A stretch of DNA of 64,000 nt, taken from Amblyornis subalaris. Lineage: Eukaryota > Chordata > Aves > Passeriformes > Ptilonorhynchidae. Every line of letters begins with the position of its first letter. Position 1 is the stretch's first letter. Made by a program: the position numbers and the translations under genes. This document shows positions 62,001-64,000 of this stretch, in pieces. The stretch covers positions 237,901-301,900 of the forward strand of contig JACAXG010000240.1 in NCBI GenBank assembly GCA_018881555.1, in the 5' to 3' direction. The notes beneath the pieces were generated by a model. The model made no database searches, had not been told where the DNA came from, and saw nothing but the letters and a program-made list of their open reading frames with translations.

Positions 62001-62465
62001 GTTCTCGGGAATGGGGGTCTCTTCTACGTCAGCTTTCTGTGGGATNCTGCTGCATCCTCCCCAAGGCTGGCTTTCCCCAGGGCGCTTCCACAGGAGAATT
62101 CCTCACCCAGACTTCCCTTACGGAGCCCTGTCAGTGCATGGGCCCCTCACCCACNGTCACCCATGGGATTCTTACCTCCTTCCCTTAGATCTTCATCCCA
62201 AAACACCTCTGGCTTGTTTGGTAACTTGGAAAAGACCGAACCCAGGTGAGTGATGGTGGTGCTGCCCCTCTCCCTGCAGGAGCACCAGGCTTTCTACGAG
62301 TCCCTGTTCCAGCTGGCAGGCACAGTGCGGTGCCTGCAGCACTTGTGCCGCTCCGCCCTCCGGACAAATTTTGGGAGCAAGTGCCATTCCCTCATCCCCC
62401 TGCTGCCCGTGCCCAAGGCTCTNCATGACTACCTGCTGCTGGAGCCTGAAGGAGTCGTGCTGTGA
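52769..62465 (+). CDS. ASB18: ASB18, ankyrin repeat and SOCS box protein 18 (5 exons)
   Basis: ASB proteins are substrate receptors of Cullin-5 ubiquitin ligases: ankyrin repeats bind the target, and the SOCS box binds Elongin B/C and Cul5. Exons are 52769-53009, 53878-54145, 60337-60835, 61394-61507 and 62280-62465. Phases agree and give 435 residues. About seven ankyrin repeats span residues 92-325, with motifs such as [20 protein letters not shown] and [20 protein letters not shown]. The SOCS box is about 391-431, with LQHLCRSAL as BC box and LLPVP as Cul5 box. The whole chain matches human ASB18 as I remember it (466 residues), except for the first 40 or so residues, which are not obviously similar. 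The start is the first ATG in the open frame, placed behind a TATA box. Paralogue ASB10 was considered; the [12 protein letters not shown] segment and the synteny favour ASB18. Confidence 0.94.
53010..53877 (+). other. ASB18: ASB18 intron 1
   Basis: This 868-bp intron is GC-moderate with no recognised repeat. It reads open in one frame across both exon borders, but the phase-1 splice model matches ASB18 exactly, so the intron is real. Confidence 0.85.
53878..54145 (+). CDS. ASB18: ASB18 exon 2: ankyrin repeats 1-3
   Basis: This 268-nt, extremely GC-rich exon encodes [20 protein letters not shown], then a full repeat ending RRGADPNL, a second with [20 protein letters not shown], and the start of a third with APLHLCTT. 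The acceptor is CCCGCAG. The donor G|GTAAGA leaves two bases of a Gly codon that exon 3 completes as D-S-L-G-C-A, the expected ASB18 junction. The exon is also open on the minus strand, which is a composition artefact. Confidence 0.96.
54181..54262 (+). mobile_element. CR1 LINE fragment
   Basis: Sense CR1: CACATCCCTGGAAGTGCTCA, TTGGAGCAACCTGGTTTAGT, GGAAGGTGTCCCTGCACATC. It is truncated at both ends and lies 35 bp after ASB18 exon 2. Confidence 0.93.
55640..55652. promoter_or_regulatory. Perfect IR-1 nuclear-receptor-type site
   Basis: AGGTCA-T-TGACCT is an exact inverted repeat of the nuclear-receptor half-site with a one-base spacer, the IR-1 arrangement bound by FXR/RXR-type dimers. Further AGGTCA half-sites lie at 55495-55500 and 55605-55610. 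Function is inferred from the motif only. Confidence 0.4.
59948..60004 (+). mobile_element. CR1 LINE 3' end, short
   Basis: CAGGAGTTGGATTCCATGAG and CCTCCCAACTCAGGGTGTTC form a CR1 3' end of the same type as the copy at 32215. Confidence 0.8.
60337..60835 (+). CDS. ASB18: ASB18 exon 3: ankyrin repeats 3-7
   Basis: This 499-nt exon (one base plus 166 codons) encodes the bulk of the ankyrin domain. It includes [74 protein letters not shown] and [20 protein letters not shown]. It ends with [19 protein letters not shown]. Almost every third codon position is G or C. The acceptor is CTCTCCGCAG; the donor AAG|GTACCG is in phase 0. A long minus-strand open frame over the exon is a shadow. Confidence 0.96.
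60836..61393 (+). other. ASB18: ASB18 intron 3
   Basis: This is a 558-bp intron with no repeat or regulatory signal that I can name. Confidence 0.85.
61394..61507 (+). CDS. ASB18: ASB18 exon 4
   Basis: This exon has 38 codons, phase 0 on both sides, between CCCTGGACAG and GTGAGA. It reads [20 protein letters not shown] and then [22 protein letters not shown] is a diagnostic ASB18/ASB10-type linker between the ankyrin domain and the SOCS box. Confidence 0.96.
61508..62279 (+). other. ASB18: ASB18 intron 4
   Basis: This is a 772-bp intron with normal GT-AG ends. Nothing else is visible. Confidence 0.85.
62280..62465 (+). CDS. ASB18: ASB18 exon 5: SOCS box and stop
   Basis: The last exon has 61 codons plus TGA (62463-62465). 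After [17 protein letters not shown] comes the BC box [15 protein letters not shown], then [14 protein letters not shown], where L-P-V-P is the Cul5 box, and the family-typical end [11 protein letters not shown]. One codon contains an N (62423) but sits at a position expected to be Leu. Elongin-contact Leu and Cys residues are present, so the SOCS box looks functional. Confidence 0.97.
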   Translation, partial: EHQAFYESLFQLAGTVRCLQHLCRSALRTNFGSKCHSLIPLLPVPKAXHDYLLLEPEGVVL

Positions 62466-62690
62466 AGGAGCACATCCAGGTCCAAGTCCAGCCAATCCAG
62501 GAGCATCCATTTCTGTCAGGAGAGCCAAGGAGTGCCGGTATCCATGAGAAATGGCTGTTTTCCAGGGATTTATAAACCAACCAAAACGTGCTTTCGGCTG
62601 GAACTTTGTATAGATGTTTTTTTTTCCTAATTGTGCTTTAAATAGATGATAAAGAGTAATAAAATGAGTAGTAGCTGTTAGGAGCTGGTT
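62466..62690 (+). other. ASB18: ASB18 3' UTR (end inferred)
   Basis: This is a short untranslated stretch ending near the AATAAA at 62658. The sequence after the signal is GT-rich, as expected for a downstream cleavage element. The cleavage position is inferred. Confidence 0.7.
62658..62663 (+). terminator. ASB18: Poly(A) signal of ASB18
   Basis: AATAAA lies 193 bases after the stop codon. It is followed at about 30 bases by a GT-rich tract (GCTGGTTGTAGGTGGG), the usual context of a working poly(A) site. Confidence 0.75.
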
Positions 62691-64000
62691 GTAGGTGGGA
62701 ATAATGCTTGTTATAGAGGATCCCTACAAAGCAGGGGGATCTCCTCACGTCTGCGAAGGCAAGGACACGGCAGGGGACTCAAATCAGCCCAGGTGACTCN
62801 AATCGGGCAGGGTGGGAATCCAATCCCCTTGGACAACTCTTGGATAACTTGTGAGTGGCACAAGCAGCACTGGGATCACAGGTGCAGCGTTGGAAGGACC
62901 TTAGCAGGATGCAAAATCCAGTGGAATTGACACAGACCCTAAAACAGATTTAAAAATCTGGNTTTTGAGGAAGAAGCCACCAAGAACATTCTGGTTATTC
63001 CATGCGGGAGGGTGACACAGCTCCCTGTGTCCCCCAGCTCCCTGCAGTCCATGGGATGCACCAGCACCTCCCATACCCCTTGTGCCTGTTGCTGTTCCCA
63101 GGCTCGAACACGAAGGGGCTGGAAAACCCAAAGTGGTGGAGTTCGGGCTTTGTTTTGTCCAAAGCTCCCAGGAAGAGCAAGGATTTGTTTTTCCCAGGCC
63201 CTCAGGCTCCCCAGGTTAATTCCTGCTGATTTCACAACCAAAGGATGTGCACGCGTGTGTCCCTTGGGAGAACAGCTGTCCTCATGCCAGCAGCTCTGCC
63301 ACTCCCCGAAACTCTTCCAGTGCTTAATTACACTCAGGTTTCTTTAAAAAAAGAAAAAAGTATATATTGTATTTATATATTCAAATACATATATATGTAT
63401 AAAACTCATTTGCATGTTTGGCTGGACTTTGCATGNCATGCAGGCAGCATCCCTGGCTCCCAAAGCTCCTGCCCGTGGAGCATGGAAATGGGAAGGAAAA
63501 AAATTCTTCCCCTCTCCCAGCTTCCACCCGCTGCTTCCTCAACTTCCCTCTCCCTATCTGGATGGGAANGAGCGTCGCCAAATCCTCCCCATGTTCCCAA
63601 TCTGTCGTGAGCCACCTGGGCACGCCCCACGGCAAATTTCCGTGACCCCTTGGGACCTGGCACTTGGCNGCTTTAGTGGCTCTTTGCCTTCCTGGTTTGT
63701 TTTGGCGGCACAGCAGGGGGTGGGAANTGGGGGGGATTTAGGGGAAACCCATCCCGGCCGAGCCATCCCGCGTTTGAACCGGCCCCGCCTAAATTTGGGT
63801 GCTCCTTCCATCTTCGGTGCGCTCTCCGGAGCGGGAAGAACGACGCGCTTTACATCCGCGCGGAAAGGAGAGGGGCCCCCCCCCAGAATCCCCAAATCCC
63901 GAATCCCACGTGCACGACCTCGCTCCGCAGCGGTGGAGGAGGGGGGGAACGCACGTCAAAGGGGACAACACGGGGCGGAACGTCCGCGCTGGGGGGGGGG
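62691..64000. other. Downstream of ASB18, becoming CpG-rich at the window edge
   Basis: No coding sequence was recognised. An AT-rich simple stretch occupies 63358-63402. From about 63760 the sequence turns GC- and CpG-rich and ends in a G run. By synteny this may be the approach to GBX2, but no homeobox or other GBX2 sequence is present. Confidence 0.6.

Noticed and set aside
62900..63650. Short open frames downstream of ASB18 as a possible next gene
   Set aside because: None shows a homeobox or other domain, and they overlap simple AT sequence. They are not evidence for GBX2 or another gene.

Overview
The window is vertebrate nuclear DNA, most probably from a bird. The clearest evidence is about sixteen fragments of CR1 LINE retrotransposons, mostly 3' ends with the typical avian tail. 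The window also has multi-exon genes with GT-AG introns, AT-rich introns, and GC-extreme coding exons of the kind common in avian chromosomes. Single N bases are scattered throughout, with one short N-rich patch at 52352-52382, as expected of a draft assembly. Species cannot be determined from what is visible.

Two protein-coding genes are supported, both on the + strand. Bases 1-41772 hold the 3' part of IQCA1 (DRC11), an AAA-fold subunit of the nexin-dynein regulatory complex of motile cilia. Twelve consecutive exons (4692-41772) encode the C-terminal 481 residues: a Lys/Glu-rich linker, a conserved middle region, a degenerate AAA module, and a basic tail with a stop codon. The N-terminal exons, including the IQ motif, must lie 5' of the window. 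All twelve exon phases agree, giving an open frame of 482 codons including the stop. One intron appears to use a GC rather than a GT donor.

Bases 41773-52680 are a 3'UTR followed by an intergenic stretch of about 10.5 kb. It holds CR1 fragments, AT-rich candidate conserved non-coding elements, and a CpG-rich patch near 49.75-50.2 kb. Bases 52715-62663 are ASB18, an ankyrin-repeat and SOCS-box protein and probable substrate receptor of a Cullin-5 ubiquitin ligase. Five exons give a 435-residue protein from an ATG just downstream of a TATA box; the true 5' end is the main uncertainty. An AATAAA signal lies at 62658. The last 1.3 kb is non-coding and becomes CpG-rich at the edge.

The order IQCA1 then ASB18, head to tail, matches the vertebrate ACKR3-IQCA1-ASB18-GBX2 neighbourhood as I recall it from human 2q37. 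GBX2 would therefore be expected just beyond the right end, but no GBX2 coding sequence is visible. The two genes act in unrelated processes (ciliary motility and ubiquitination), so their linkage looks like conserved synteny rather than a functional unit. I saw no previously undescribed system. The points most worth checking are the GC-AG intron, the altered catalytic residues of the IQCA1 AAA domain, the 5' end of ASB18, a perfect IR-1 nuclear-receptor site in an ASB18 intron, and several AT-rich non-coding blocks.
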